Counted from the first letter of the stretch, positions 55,774-64,000 are shown. The stretch: 64,000 nt of DNA from Streptomyces xiaopingdaonensis (GCF_000262345.1 NZ_AJTQ01000168.1:1-64000); one strand, 5' to 3'. Numbers and translations: made by a program. The notes: a model not told the origin generated them from the sequence alone.

Positions 55774-57018
55774 TCAGGCGGTCGGCGGCTGCTCGGTGCG
55801 GGCTCCCCCGGTCGCCTCCCAGCCGGCGAGGGCGAGGGCACGGTACGCGGCGTACTCGGCGGCCGGGTCGGGGGCGCCCGCCCACGGGAGCGCGCCGACG
55901 TAGCCGTCGACGACCTGTACGGCGTCGATCGCCTCGCCGTACCGCTCGGCGCGCACGAGGAACCAGACGAGCAGGTGCAGGACGTGCGGGCGTACCGGGT
56001 GGTCCTCCGCCGCCTGGTCGACGGCGAACTCGGCGGCCTCGATGGCCCGTTCGATCTCGGCGCTCTGGTAGAGGCCGCGCACCATGTTCACGTCGGGCAG
56101 GTGGTCGTGGACGGCGAAGAGCGGCAGCGCGGGGAGGAGGCTGCCCTGCGTCGCGTGGCTCGCCGCCGTCTGCGCGAAGGCGTCGGCCTCCTCCTTGGAG
56201 CCGGCCCACTGCTGCGACCAGTACGGCAGCGCCGCGAGGTGGGCGCCCATGTGGTCGGGGGCGTGGCGGCGCACCGTCGCCCAGAGTGACTCGAAGTCGG
56301 CCTTGCGGTAGCCAAGATGGCGCGCGAGCACCAGCTCGGTGACGTACGGGGTCGGGTCGTCGGCCTGGAGCCGCTGCGCGTCCTTGCAGACGTTCCGCGC
56401 CTCCTCCAGGACGATCTGCCGGTCGGCCGAGTCGTCGGCGAGCGCCTGCCAGGTGAGGAACTGCGCGTACACCTGCGCCCCGCCCGGGTCGCGCGGCTCC
56501 TGCGCGCGCCAGGTACGCAGCCACGCCGCACCGCTCAACCCGCCCTCGGGCGGCGAGGCCGGCTCGCCCTTGGTGAACGACACCTTCGAGGGACCCGGGA
56601 CGGAGTCCTCCAGCGGCGAAGCCTGCCCACGGCGCCCCTTGCGGCCGCCCTTGTCGTCCTGCGCCTCGCGCAACGCCTCCCGCTCACGGGCGAGTTCGAC
56701 AGCCGCCGCGCCCGCGATCGACTGCACCCGCTGCCAGCGCAGCTCCCACTCGTCCCCCGTGAAGGCGAGGAGGCGACCCACCGGCCGCCAGTCCCCCGTG
56801 CGCTGCGTCTCGTCCAGCGCCTCGATCAGCTCGCGGTCCGGGCCCGGCAGGCGCACGTCGAGTTCGTGCTGCGGGGTCAGTCCGTACCCCGCCGTCGGGT
56901 CGGCAGCGCGCACGGCGGCCTGGCCGCCCTCGCGCGCGAGCCGTCTGCGGCGGACGGCGGGGGCGATCACCAGGCCGACGACGGCGGTCAGGACGATCAG
57001 CAGGAGGAGGGCTTCCAT
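55774..57018 (-). CDS. TPR-like protein with N-terminal membrane anchor
   Basis: 414 aa, not assigned to a named family. One TM helix at residues 3-20 (ALLLLIVLTAVVGLVIAPAV) with a basic RRRR stop-transfer is followed by a charged linker. From about residue 170 to the end are helical repeats of TPR character (AWLRTWRAQEPRDPGGAQVYAQFL; LVLARHLGYRKADFESLWATVRRHAPDH; IEAAEFAVDQAAEDHPVRPHVL). It probably acts as a membrane-attached scaffold facing the cytosol. It is divergent from metB across about 200 bases. Confidence 0.8.
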   Translation of the reverse strand: MEALLLLIVLTAVVGLVIAPAVRRRRLAREGGQAAVRAADPTAGYGLTPQHELDVRLPGPDRELIEALDETQRTGDWRPVGRLLAFTGDEWELRWQRVQSIAGAAAVELAREREALREAQDDKGGRKGRRGQASPLEDSVPGPSKVSFTKGEPASPPEGGLSGAAWLRTWRAQEPRDPGGAQVYAQFLTWQALADDSADRQIVLEEARNVCKDAQRLQADDPTPYVTELVLARHLGYRKADFESLWATVRRHAPDHMGAHLAALPYWSQQWAGSKEEADAFAQTAASHATQGSLLPALPLFAVHDHLPDVNMVRGLYQSAEIERAIEAAEFAVDQAAEDHPVRPHVLHLLVWFLVRAERYGEAIDAVQVVDGYVGALPWAGAPDPAAEYAAYRALALAGWEATGGARTEQPPTA

Positions 57019-57225
57019 GGCGTCGGGTCTCCACGAGGTACGGGTCGGCAGGGGGCGCGGCGGCCGGGGTGCGCCTCACGGACAACGTCCGGGGCGGCGC
57101 TGGTGCTTCCTTGGAGGGCGGATTTCGGACATCTGTCGGCTCGCTCGTCTTGCGGTGTCAACACGGCCGGGTGCGATGACCTCGGCCGGTCCTGAGTACA
57201 CCGTACGGCCCATTACGCTCGCTGC

Positions 57226-58389
57226 ATGAGTGAGCAGCGCGACAGTCACAAGAGCTTCGAGACCCTCGCCATCCACGCGGGCCAGACGGCGGACCCCGCG
57301 ACGGGCGCGGTCGTACCACCGATCTACCAGGTATCCACGTACAAGCAGGACGGAGTGGGCGGCCTCCGCGGCGGCTACGAGTACAGCCGCTCGGGGAACC
57401 CGACCAGAGGGGCGCTGGAGGAGAACCTCGCAGCGCTGGAGGGCGGCAGGCGCGGCCTGGCCTTCGCCTCCGGCATGGCGGCCGAGGACTGCCTGCTGCG
57501 TACCCTCCTCAAGCCGGGCGAGCACGTCGTGATCCCCGACGACGCCTACGGCGGCACCTTCCGCCTCTTCTCCAAGGTCGCCGAACGGTGGGGCGTCGAG
57601 TGGTCGGTGGCGCACACCAGCGACGCCGCCTCCGTGCGGGCCGCGGTCCGTGAGAACACCAAGGCGATCTGGGTCGAGACGCCGTCCAACCCGCTCCTCG
57701 GCATCACCGACATCGGCGCGCTCGCCGACGTGGCGCGCGAGAGCGGTGCGCGGCTCGTCGTCGACAACACCTTCGCCAGCCCCTACCTCCAGCAGCCCCT
57801 CGCACTCGGCGCCGACGTCGTCGTCCACTCGACGACCAAGTACATGGGCGGGCACTCGGACGTCGTCGGCGGCGCGCTCGTCGTGCGGGAGGAGGAGCTC
57901 GCCGAGCAACTCGCGTTCCACCAGAACGCGATGGGCGCCGTCGCGGGCCCCTTCGACGCGTGGCTCGTGCTGCGGGGCGTCAAGACACTCGCGGTGCGCA
58001 TGGAGCGGCACTGCGCCAACGCCTCCCGCATCGCGCAGATGCTCACCGCGCACCCGCAGGTCACCGAGGTGTACTACCCGGGGCTGCCGAGCCACCCCGG
58101 ACACGAGACGGCGGCGAAGCAGATGCGCGCCTTCGGCGGGATGGTCTCCTTCCGGGTGCGCGGCGGCGAGCAGGCGGCCGTGCGGGTCTGCGACCGCACC
58201 CGGCTCTTCACCCTGGGCGAGTCGCTCGGCGGCGTCGAGTCGCTGATCGAGCACCCGGGGCTGATGACGCACGCCTCGGCGGCGGGCTCCGCGCTGGAGG
58301 TGCCCGAGGACCTCGTCCGGCTCTCGGTCGGCATCGAGTCGGGCGACGACCTCCTCGCCGACCTGCAACAGGCCCTCGCCGACGGGTAG
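57226..58389 (+). CDS. metB: Cystathionine gamma-synthase/gamma-lyase
   Basis: 387 aa PLP enzyme of the Cys/Met metabolism family. ETLAIHAGQTADPATGAVVPPIY, YEYSRSGNPTRGALEENLAALEGG, SNPLLGITDI, DNTFASPYLQQPLALGADVVVHSTTKYMGGHSD (PLP Lys in TTKY) and the Arg in VRLSVGIES are all present. It joins O-succinyl/acetyl-homoserine with cysteine to form cystathionine, or cleaves cystathionine; the two activities cannot be separated by eye. ATG at 57226. It is followed by an 11-bp terminator stem. Confidence 0.93.
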   Translation: MSEQRDSHKSFETLAIHAGQTADPATGAVVPPIYQVSTYKQDGVGGLRGGYEYSRSGNPTRGALEENLAALEGGRRGLAFASGMAAEDCLLRTLLKPGEHVVIPDDAYGGTFRLFSKVAERWGVEWSVAHTSDAASVRAAVRENTKAIWVETPSNPLLGITDIGALADVARESGARLVVDNTFASPYLQQPLALGADVVVHSTTKYMGGHSDVVGGALVVREEELAEQLAFHQNAMGAVAGPFDAWLVLRGVKTLAVRMERHCANASRIAQMLTAHPQVTEVYYPGLPSHPGHETAAKQMRAFGGMVSFRVRGGEQAAVRVCDRTRLFTLGESLGGVESLIEHPGLMTHASAAGSALEVPEDLVRLSVGIESGDDLLADLQQALADG

Positions 58390-58396
58390 TCGGCAG

Positions 58397-58423
58397 GGGA
58401 CGGCCCCCGCGCGGGGCCGTCCC
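58397..58423 (+). terminator. metB terminator
   Basis: An 11-bp perfect stem GGGACGGCCCC / GGGGCCGTCCC with a 5-base loop, 8 bases after the metB stop. Confidence 0.75.
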
Positions 58424-58488
58424 GCCCGGCGTGACACGGACGCCTCGCCCCGCTGGCCCCGGGCGTGGAGCCGGCCTACGTTCGCCTC

Positions 58489-59217
58489 GTGAACGCTCTG
58501 GAGTTGGCGGCCGACGGTCTCAAGATCGACTGGACCAAGATGCCGACCTACAACACGGTCATGTCCGTCGCAGCCGGCGCCGGCCTGCTGCTCGTCGTCG
58601 CGCTCGGCTTCCGTCTGCTGACCGGTCGACGGGTCGTCGCCGAGAGCTGGGCGCTCGCCTTCGGTGCGCTCGGGTTCCTCCTCGTGGTGACGGGGCTGCA
58701 CATGACGCTCACCTGGCCGCTCGCCGGGCAGGGGTTCCCGTTCGACAACATCGTCTTCGGCGAACCGGCGCTCGCCTTCGGCGTGCTGCTCTCCACCGCC
58801 GCGTTCTACCTGTGGAAGCGGGGCGGCACGCTCACCGAGGCCACGGGTGACGCGGGCACACGGACGGGCGCCGCCGTGCTCGCGGGGCCCGTCTCCGTGT
58901 TCGTCTTCGGCATGGGGCTCGCCTGCTTCGGCATCGCGGCGGCCGGCTGGAAGTACACGCTCTTCGCCGCGCCTCCCGAGGAGCCGATCTCGGGCGAGTT
59001 CGCCGACTACCCGGTGCTGGAGGCGAGCTTCATCTCGGGGCTCTACGTGCTCGTCGGGATCGGCGCCGTCCTCTTCCCCTTCGTGCTGCGCGGTGCACGC
59101 GCCGGGTGGCTCGCGAAGGTGACGGGCGCGGTGTGGACGGTCTCCGGTGCGCTCTTCCTCCTCTTCGGTGCGCTCAACTACTTCACGCACATCGGCCTCA
59201 TCGTCAACACCATGTGA
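58489..59217 (+). CDS. DUF981-type membrane protein
   Basis: About 242 aa with six or seven TM helices (TVMSVAAGAGLLLVVALGF; SWALAFGALGFLLVVTGLHM; EPALAFGVLLSTAAFYLW; VSVFVFGMGLACFGIAAAGW; FISGLYVLVGIGAVLFPFV; WTVSGALFLLFGALNYFTHIG). WPLAGQGFPFDNIVFGEPALAFG is the family marker. Function unknown. GTG at 58489 was preferred. It lacks a ribosome site, but TACGTT lies nine bases upstream, so a leaderless mRNA is possible. GTG at 58465 is the alternative. Confidence 0.82.
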   Translation: MNALELAADGLKIDWTKMPTYNTVMSVAAGAGLLLVVALGFRLLTGRRVVAESWALAFGALGFLLVVTGLHMTLTWPLAGQGFPFDNIVFGEPALAFGVLLSTAAFYLWKRGGTLTEATGDAGTRTGAAVLAGPVSVFVFGMGLACFGIAAAGWKYTLFAAPPEEPISGEFADYPVLEASFISGLYVLVGIGAVLFPFVLRGARAGWLAKVTGAVWTVSGALFLLFGALNYFTHIGLIVNTM

Positions 59218-59234
59218 ACAGGTGCGCGTTCGCG

Positions 59235-59483
59235 TCACCAGCCGACGGTCGGCGTCGTCTCCGGCGCCGCCGACCACGGCTGCGCGATCGAGAGCCACAC
59301 CGCCGCACCGCAGGCGAGGAAGAGCAGCACGGCCCACACCAGGGCGAGCAGCGCCCTCCTGCGACGCAGCAGCCGCTCCCCCGCGACGGCCGCGCGCAGC
59401 GCGAGGTCCGGCGGCACCACCGGGTGGACGGACTGCCGCAGCAGCAGCCGCACCTCGGTCTCCTTGCGATCCGGCAGGCTCAC
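59235..59483 (-). CDS. Small single-TM protein paired with a sigma-like factor
   Basis: 82 aa. A cytoplasmic N-terminal half (ETEVRLLLRQSVHPVVPPDLALRAAVAGERLLRRRRAL) is followed by one TM helix (LLALVWAVLLFLACGAAVWLSI) and a short outer tail. Its ATG overlaps the stop of the sigma-like gene (ATGA, 59480-59483). The size, topology and coupling are like minimal anti-sigma partners, though no zinc-binding HxxxCxxC is present, so the role is only suggested. Confidence 0.75.
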   Translation of the reverse strand: MSLPDRKETEVRLLLRQSVHPVVPPDLALRAAVAGERLLRRRRALLALVWAVLLFLACGAAVWLSIAQPWSAAPETTPTVGW

Positions 59484-59941
59484 GCCGCACCCCCGACGGG
59501 TTCGCGCGGCCGGCTCAGCGCCGCCGCCATCCCTCTCTCGCAGAGCGCGCGCACCCGCTCGGGCGGAAGTCCCAGCCCGGCGGCCGCCTGCTCCTCGGCG
59601 ACTCCCTCGCCGTGACGGAGGACGACCACCAGACGCTCCTGCGGGGGCAGTCGGGAGAGGACGCCGCCCTCCGCCCGGCGGTGGCGCCGGCGCTGCCGGG
59701 CGAAGCGGGCCGCGAGCTCCTGCCGGGTGTGCTCGTACGGGTCGTCGCCGCGCAGCCGCGCCCAGTCGGCGTACGTCCGCGCCAGCGCGGAGACGAGGAG
59801 GCGCTCGGCCGCCGGGGCGCGCGCCGGCGGCTCGCCCGTGAGGAGCACGGCAGCGTGCAGCAGCCGCCGGCCGGCGCCCGCGACGAACGCGTCGAACTCG
59901 CGGGCGTGGCGCTGCGCTTGGCGTCTTCGTCCCCGGCTCAC
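59480..59941 (-). CDS. Small sigma factor-like protein
   Basis: 153 aa. The C-terminal half fits sigma-70 region 4 (LPPQERLVVVLRHGEGVAEEQAAAGLGLPPERVRALCERGMAAL), and the N-terminal part resembles a degenerate region 2 (FDAFVAGAGRRLLHAAVLLTGEPP...ALARTYADWARLRG) of the SigE/ECF type. Region 2 seems short and may not bind core well. Coupled with a one-TM protein, it looks like a reduced ECF sigma/membrane partner pair. Divergent or upstream control is not visible. Confidence 0.7.
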   Translation of the reverse strand: MSRGRRRQAQRHAREFDAFVAGAGRRLLHAAVLLTGEPPARAPAAERLLVSALARTYADWARLRGDDPYEHTRQELAARFARQRRRHRRAEGGVLSRLPPQERLVVVLRHGEGVAEEQAAAGLGLPPERVRALCERGMAAALSRPREPVGGAA

Positions 59942-59984
59942 CGCGCCTCCCTGCGGCTATGGGACGGCAGGCGCGCTGATCAAA

Positions 59985-60554
59985 TCAAGAGGTCGGAGCG
60001 CCCGGCGCGGTCGAGGGGCGGATGTCGGACAGCGCCGTGTTGAATTTGGTGAGCAACGAGCAGAACTCGGCCACCTCCTCCTCGCTCCACTCCCTGGTGA
60101 GGACGCCCATCAGGTCACGGCGCGAGTCGCGGACGTCGCGGAGGCGCTCCACACCCTCCTCGGAGAGCTTGAGCACCACGGCCCTGCCGTCCTCCGGGTC
60201 GGTCGCCCGGCTCACGAGGCCGGCCTCGACGAGCGGCGCGACCTGGCGGGTGACCGTCGAGGAGTCGATCCGCATCCCCGCGGCGAGCGCCTTGACCCCC
60301 ATCGGACCCTCGCGGTGCAGACGGTTGAGGAGGAGGTAGGCGGCCCTGTCCATGGAGTTGCGCAGCGGGCCGAGTCCGCCGAGGCGCGTCTGTTCGGCAC
60401 GTCGGGCGAAGACGGCCACCTGGTGCTGGAGGGTCACCAGCACCTCGGCCTGCTCGGCTGCGCTCTCGTCGGACTTCTCCGCTGCGGCGTCGGCGGTCCC
60501 GGGGTCGGCGTGGTCGTCGGTGAGGTGAGTCGTCATGTCCGAAGGAGTGGGCAT
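59985..60554 (-). CDS. MarR-family regulator
   Basis: 189 aa. A 40-residue acidic N-terminal extension precedes the MarR winged helix (RNSMDRAAYLLLNRLHREGPMGVKALAAGMRIDSSTVTRQVAPLVEAGLVSRATDPEDGRAVVLKLSEEG). Helices for dimerisation flank it. Starts at ATG 60554 or ATG 60536 are both possible; neither has a strong ribosome site. A palindrome CTGTC-AGG-GACAG upstream suggests autoregulation. It is divergent from ilvA. Confidence 0.88.
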   Translation of the reverse strand: MPTPSDMTTHLTDDHADPGTADAAAEKSDESAAEQAEVLVTLQHQVAVFARRAEQTRLGGLGPLRNSMDRAAYLLLNRLHREGPMGVKALAAGMRIDSSTVTRQVAPLVEAGLVSRATDPEDGRAVVLKLSEEGVERLRDVRDSRRDLMGVLTREWSEEEVAEFCSLLTKFNTALSDIRPSTAPGAPTS

Positions 60555-60584
60555 GGCCGGGGTGCTCGCTTCTCTGAGATTTTC

Positions 60585-60597
60585 CTGTCAGGGACAG
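60585..60597. promoter_or_regulatory. Candidate MarR operator
   Basis: CTGTC-AGG-GACAG, a 5-3-5 inverted repeat 31 bases upstream of the marR ATG, inside an AT-richer stretch that looks like its promoter. Confidence 0.5.
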
Positions 60598-60730
60598 AAT
60601 TTTGTATGACCGTGGTTGACGAACAGGGTACGCGGCTGGGCCATTCCGCGTACCTCCGCACTCGGAGCGGATCTCCCACGGGGTACCCGGGGACGGCCGG
60701 CCCTCTCAACTCGACTGCGAGACTGGGCTC

Positions 60731-61966
60731 ATGGCCGCTGGCACCGCCGGGAGCGGAAGTGCTCCCTCAGTAACTCTGGACGACGTTCGACGCGCGCAGA
60801 AGACCCTGACCTCCGTCTCGCGCACCACAGCTTTGGAGGGGAGCCGCCACCTCAGCTCGCTCGTCGGCTCCCCCGTCCTCTTCAAGTGCGAGAACCTCCA
60901 GCGCACGGGCTCGTTCAAGCTCCGCGGCGCCTACGCGAGGATCGCGGGGCTCAGCGCCGGGGAGCGCTCCCGCGGCGTCGTCGCCGCGAGTGCGGGCAAC
61001 CACGCGCAGGGCGTCGCCCTCGCCGCCTCGCTCCTCGGCGTCGCCTCGACCGTCTTCATGCCCGTCGGCGCCCCGCTCCCCAAGGTGGCCGCCACCCGCG
61101 AGTACGGCGCCCGGGTGCGCCTGCACGGCCAGGTCGTCGACGAGACGCTGCACGCCGCGCAGGTGTACGCGGAGGAGACGGGCGCCGTCTTCATCCACCC
61201 CTTCGACCACCCCGACGTCGTCGCGGGCCAGGGAACGGTCGGCCTGGAGATCGTCGAGCAGTGCCCGGAGGTGCGGACGATCGTCGTCGGCGTCGGCGGC
61301 GGCGGGCTCGCGGCCGGGATCGCCGTCGCGGCGAAGGCGGTTCGGCCCGGGGTGCGCGTCGTCGGCGTCCAGGCCGAGGGCGCCGCGGCCTACCCGCCCT
61401 CGCTCGCGGCCGGGCACCCGGTGGCGCTGGAGCAGGTCTCGACGATGGCCGACGGGATCAAGGTCGGCCGGCCCGGAGGCGTTCCCTTCGCGCTCGTCGA
61501 GGAGTACGTCGACGAGGTGCGCACCGTCTCGGAGAACGACCTCTCCAGTGCGCTGCTGCTCTGCCTGGAGCGGGCGAAGCTCGTGGTCGAGCCGGCCGGG
61601 GCTTCCCCGGTCGCCGCTCTCCTCCACGATCCGCGGGGGTTCGAGGGGCCGGTCGTCGCCGTGCTCTCGGGCGGCAACGTCGACCCGCTCGTCCTCCAGC
61701 GCACCCTGCGGCACGGCATGGCGGCGGCCGGGCGGTACCTTTCGCTGCGCCTGCGCCTCACCGACCGGCCCGGCGCGCTCGCGGCGCTGCTGCGGGAGCT
61801 CTCCGAAGTGGACGCCAACGTCCTCGACGTCGGCCACACCCGCACCGATCCGCGGCTCGGCCTCGACGAGGCCGAGGTCGAGGTGCACCTGGAGACGAAG
61901 GGCCCCGAGCACTGCGTCGACGTCGCCTCCTCGCTGCGGGCCGCCGGGTACCGGGTGGTGAGCTGA
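60731..61966 (+). CDS. ilvA: Threonine ammonia-lyase (threonine dehydratase)
   Basis: 411 aa. The fold-type II PLP domain has the Lys in ENLQRTGSFKLRGAY, ASAGNHAQGVA, the Gly-rich phosphate loop VGVGGGGLAAG and the late SGGNVD. An ACT-like C-terminal domain (YLSLRLRLTDRPGALAALLRELSEVDANVLDVGHTR) ends it, as in the shorter allosteric type. It converts L-threonine to 2-oxobutanoate and ammonia, for isoleucine synthesis or catabolism. ATG at 60731 is the family start. Confidence 0.93.
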   Translation: MAAGTAGSGSAPSVTLDDVRRAQKTLTSVSRTTALEGSRHLSSLVGSPVLFKCENLQRTGSFKLRGAYARIAGLSAGERSRGVVAASAGNHAQGVALAASLLGVASTVFMPVGAPLPKVAATREYGARVRLHGQVVDETLHAAQVYAEETGAVFIHPFDHPDVVAGQGTVGLEIVEQCPEVRTIVVGVGGGGLAAGIAVAAKAVRPGVRVVGVQAEGAAAYPPSLAAGHPVALEQVSTMADGIKVGRPGGVPFALVEEYVDEVRTVSENDLSSALLLCLERAKLVVEPAGASPVAALLHDPRGFEGPVVAVLSGGNVDPLVLQRTLRHGMAAAGRYLSLRLRLTDRPGALAALLRELSEVDANVLDVGHTRTDPRLGLDEAEVEVHLETKGPEHCVDVASSLRAAGYRVVS

Positions 61967-62003
61967 GCCGGGAGCCTTCCAACTCGCGACTGTCGCAACG
62001 CCG

Positions 62004-62032
62004 TTGACGCGATACATCGCGTCCTTCATAGT
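62004..62032 (+). promoter_or_regulatory. drrAB promoter with palindromic (PadR-like) operator
   Basis: TTGACG at 62004-62009 and CATAGT at 62027-62032 are spaced 17 bases, a good -35/-10 pair. Over them lies GACGCGAT-AC-ATCGCGTC (62006-62023), a perfect 8-2-8 palindrome. Its form resembles PadR operators that control DrrAB exporters in actinobacteria, and a bound repressor would occlude the promoter. Confidence 0.65.
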
Positions 62033-62211
62033 GGTCTCCGGCGACGGCCCCCGGCCGTACGCCGCCCTCGGCCGTGCCTCGGATCGGCCGATACGGGAGA
62101 CGGGGGAGGGGGAACCATGCTCGCGACCGCGCGACCGCCGCCCCGTGCTGCCCGCCTCCCGGCGCACCCCGCGCCCTCCACTCCACCGCCCCCTTCCCAC
62201 GGGAGTCCCTT

Positions 62212-63213
62212 ATGCCAGGCGCGATTCACGCCGAGGGCCTCGTCAAGACCTTCGGTGACGTGACGGCACTCGACGGCGTCGATCTCGACGTCCCCCAGGG
62301 CACCGTCCTCGGCCTGCTCGGCCCGAACGGCGCCGGCAAGACCACCGCCGTCCGCATCCTCACCACCCTGCTCGCCCCGGACAGCGGCACGGCCTCCGTC
62401 GCAGGCGTCGACGTCCTCAAGGACCCGACGGAGGTCCGCCGGTCCATCGGCGTCTCCGGCCAGTTCGCCGCCGTCGACGAGTACCTCACCGGACGGGAGA
62501 ACCTCGACATGGTCGGCAGGCTCTACCAGATGCCCGCGCGGCAGGCGAAGCGAAGAGCCGACGAACTCCTCGACCAGTTCGACCTCGCCGACGCCGCCGA
62601 CCGCACCGCGAAGACCTACTCCGGCGGCATGCGGCGCCGCCTCGACCTCGCCGCCGCACTCGTCGTCCACCCGCCCGTGATGTTCATGGACGAGCCGACC
62701 ACAGGGCTCGACCCGCGCAACAGGCAGGCGCTCTGGGAGGTGATCGAGGACCTCGTCGCCGGCGGCACCACGCTCCTCCTCACCACCCAGTACCTGGAGG
62801 AGGCCGACCACCTGGCGCACGCCGTCGCCGTCGTGGACCACGGCCGCGTCATCGCCAGGGGCACCTCGGACGAGCTCAAGGCACGCACCGGCGGCGAGCG
62901 CGTCGAGATGGTCGTCCACGCCCCGGCCGACCTCACGCGCGCCGCCGAACTCCTCGACCGCCACGCCCTGCACGGCCCGGGGCAGGGCTCCGTCACCGTC
63001 CAGCGGCAGACCCGCCGGCTGACTGTCCCGGTGAGCGGCGGCACCAAGCTCCTCGCCGAAGTGATCCGCGACCTGGAGGCGGCCGCCGTCGAGATCGACG
63101 ACATCGGCCTGCGCCGCCCCACCCTCGACGACGTCTTCATCTCGCTCACCGGCCACGCCACGGCCGAGGGCGCACAGCCGGGCGGGGACACCCCGGGGGA
63201 GGAGCCCGAGTGA
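62212..63213 (+). CDS. DrrA-family ABC transporter ATP-binding protein
   Basis: 333 aa. Walker A is LLGPNGAGKTTAVRIL, the Q-loop SGQFAAVDEYLTGREN, the signature TYSGGMRRRLDLA, Walker B VMFMDEPTTGLD and the H-loop TLLLTTQYLEEADHLAH. The DrrA-type C-terminal domain (DRTAK... to PTLDDVFISLTGH) is present. It powers drug or lipid export with the following permease. ATG at 62212 has GGGAG six bases upstream. Its stop overlaps the permease GTG. Confidence 0.93.
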   Translation: MPGAIHAEGLVKTFGDVTALDGVDLDVPQGTVLGLLGPNGAGKTTAVRILTTLLAPDSGTASVAGVDVLKDPTEVRRSIGVSGQFAAVDEYLTGRENLDMVGRLYQMPARQAKRRADELLDQFDLADAADRTAKTYSGGMRRRLDLAAALVVHPPVMFMDEPTTGLDPRNRQALWEVIEDLVAGGTTLLLTTQYLEEADHLAHAVAVVDHGRVIARGTSDELKARTGGERVEMVVHAPADLTRAAELLDRHALHGPGQGSVTVQRQTRRLTVPVSGGTKLLAEVIRDLEAAAVEIDDIGLRRPTLDDVFISLTGHATAEGAQPGGDTPGEEPE

Positions 63214-64000
63214 CGGACACCGCACCGACATTCACCAGCACGGCGCCCCGCGGGAGCGGAGGGCTCGCCCAGTCGGCCCGGGACTCGCTCGTCGTCGCCA
63301 AGCGCAACCTGCTGGGGATGGTCCGCATCCCCGAGACGATCCTGTTCGCGCTCTTCCAGCCGATCATGTTCGTCGTGCTCTTCAGCTACGTCTTCGGCGG
63401 CTCCATCCAGATCCCCGGCGCCGGCCTCGACGCCGCCGCGTACCGCGAGTTCCTGATGGCGGGCATCTTCGCGCAGACCGTCACCTTCGCCACCGCCGGC
63501 TCCAGCGCGGGGCTCGCCGCCGACATGAGCAAGGGCCTCATCGACCGCTTCCGCTCGCTCCCCATGGCGCGTGGCGCGGTACTCACGGGGCGCACCCTCG
63601 CCGACGCGCTCCAGACGGCGCTCACCCTCGTCGTCCTGGCGATCGTCGCGCTGCTCGTCGGCTGGCGCGTGCACGCCGGCATCCCGAAGGCGCTCGCCGG
63701 CTTCGGATTGCTGCTGCTCCTCGGCTACGCCTTCACCTGGATCGGCGCCCTCATCGGGCTCTCCGTCCGCTCGCCCGAGGCGGCCACGTCCGGGGGCCTG
63801 GTCTGGCTCTTCCCGCTGACCTTCATCTCGGTCGCCTTCGTCCCCTCGCAGAACATGCCGGCGTTCCTCCAGCACATCGCCGAGTGGAACCCGTTCAGCG
63901 CCACCGTCGTCGCCGGGCGCGAGCTCTTCGGCAACCTGCCGCCGCACTACCCGACGCCCGACGCCTGGCCGATGCAGCACCCGGCACTGGCGTCGCTGAT
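63210..64000 (+). CDS. DrrB-family ABC transporter permease (partial, runs off the window)
   Basis: At least 263 codons, open at the right edge. The N terminus VTDTAPTFTSTAPRGSGGLAQSARDSLVVAKRNLLGMVRIPETI leads into ABC2-type TM helices (ILFALFQPIMFVVLFSYVFGG), MAGIFAQTVTFATAGSSAGLAADMSKGLIDRFRSLPMARGAVLTGRT, and LTFISVAFVPSQNMPAFLQHIAEWNPFSATVVAGREL, all typical of DrrB. The GTG start overlaps the ATPase stop (GTGA) with GGGGGAGGAG upstream. Function: membrane half of the exporter. Confidence 0.93.
   Translation, partial: MTDTAPTFTSTAPRGSGGLAQSARDSLVVAKRNLLGMVRIPETILFALFQPIMFVVLFSYVFGGSIQIPGAGLDAAAYREFLMAGIFAQTVTFATAGSSAGLAADMSKGLIDRFRSLPMARGAVLTGRTLADALQTALTLVVLAIVALLVGWRVHAGIPKALAGFGLLLLLGYAFTWIGALIGLSVRSPEAATSGGLVWLFPLTFISVAFVPSQNMPAFLQHIAEWNPFSATVVAGRELFGNLPPHYPTPDAWPMQHPALASL

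Noticed and set aside
53717-56524. A 935-codon minus-strand open frame across the kinase, prcB and TPR genes
   Set aside because: It runs antisense through genes with clear domains and has shadow-type composition.

Overview
The window is chromosomal DNA from a Streptomyces or very close actinomycete. The evidence is very high GC with strong third-position G/C bias, abundant GTG starts, GTP-type PEP carboxykinase, an actinobacterial 20S proteasome beta subunit, a secreted GH18 chitinase with a DasR-type operator, an LLM flavin oxidoreductase, and many TetR, MarR and IclR regulators. I saw no rRNA or tRNA genes.

Layout. (1) 1-10.8 kb, minus strand: a Tad/Flp pilus (tight adherence) operon. It holds a zinc-ribbon protein, a CpaB/RcpC-like SAF protein, a CpaE-like ATPase fused to a TadE-like pseudopilin, a second TadE-like protein, TadA, TadB, TadC, an Flp pilin, a TadG-like protein, a lipoprotein and an OmpA-domain protein. 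(2) 11-16.2 kb: an Nramp-related transporter lacking the usual metal-site motifs, a chitinase, a secreted trypsin-like protease and an LLM oxidoreductase. (3) 16.3-23.7 kb: a divergent cluster (GntP permease, RidA, IclR, PfkB sugar kinase / DSD1-type D-amino-acid dehydratase, N-acyl-D-amino-acid deacylase) that reads as N-acyl-D-amino acid and D-amino acid catabolism. (4) 23.7-31.6 kb: housekeeping genes (hemolysin III, pckG, an alanine-type aminotransferase, a TetR regulator, a DUF255 thioredoxin-domain protein). (5) 31.6-47.2 kb: an accessory island. It has a type I-E CRISPR interference module (divergent cas3; casA, casB, cas7, cas5, cas6e) without cas1, cas2 or an array here. A diverged, truncated copy of the DUF255 gene start follows it, then a decayed tyrosine-recombinase/XRE/zinc-finger triplet, then a four-gene operon (NUDIX-wHTH, nucleosidase-like enzyme, large membrane protein, small 4-TM protein). 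(6) 47.2-54.7 kb: two regulator/flavoenzyme pairs, a Uma2 nuclease-fold protein, a lipoprotein hydrolase and a histidine kinase lacking its ATPase domain. (7) 54.7-64 kb: an orphan proteasome beta subunit, a TPR-like membrane protein, metB, a DUF981 protein, a sigma-like/small-membrane-protein pair, a MarR regulator, ilvA and a DrrAB-type ABC exporter running off the end.

The most interesting system is the island operon at 42.4-46.8 kb. A nucleosidase-like enzyme and the next-encoded transmembrane protein each carry a short Gly/Val-rich motif that aligns residue for residue with the other and resembles bacterial amyloid signalling (RHIM-like) motifs. This suggests an amyloid-nucleated membrane-linked defence or cell-death circuit in which the usual NLR receptor is replaced by a membrane protein.
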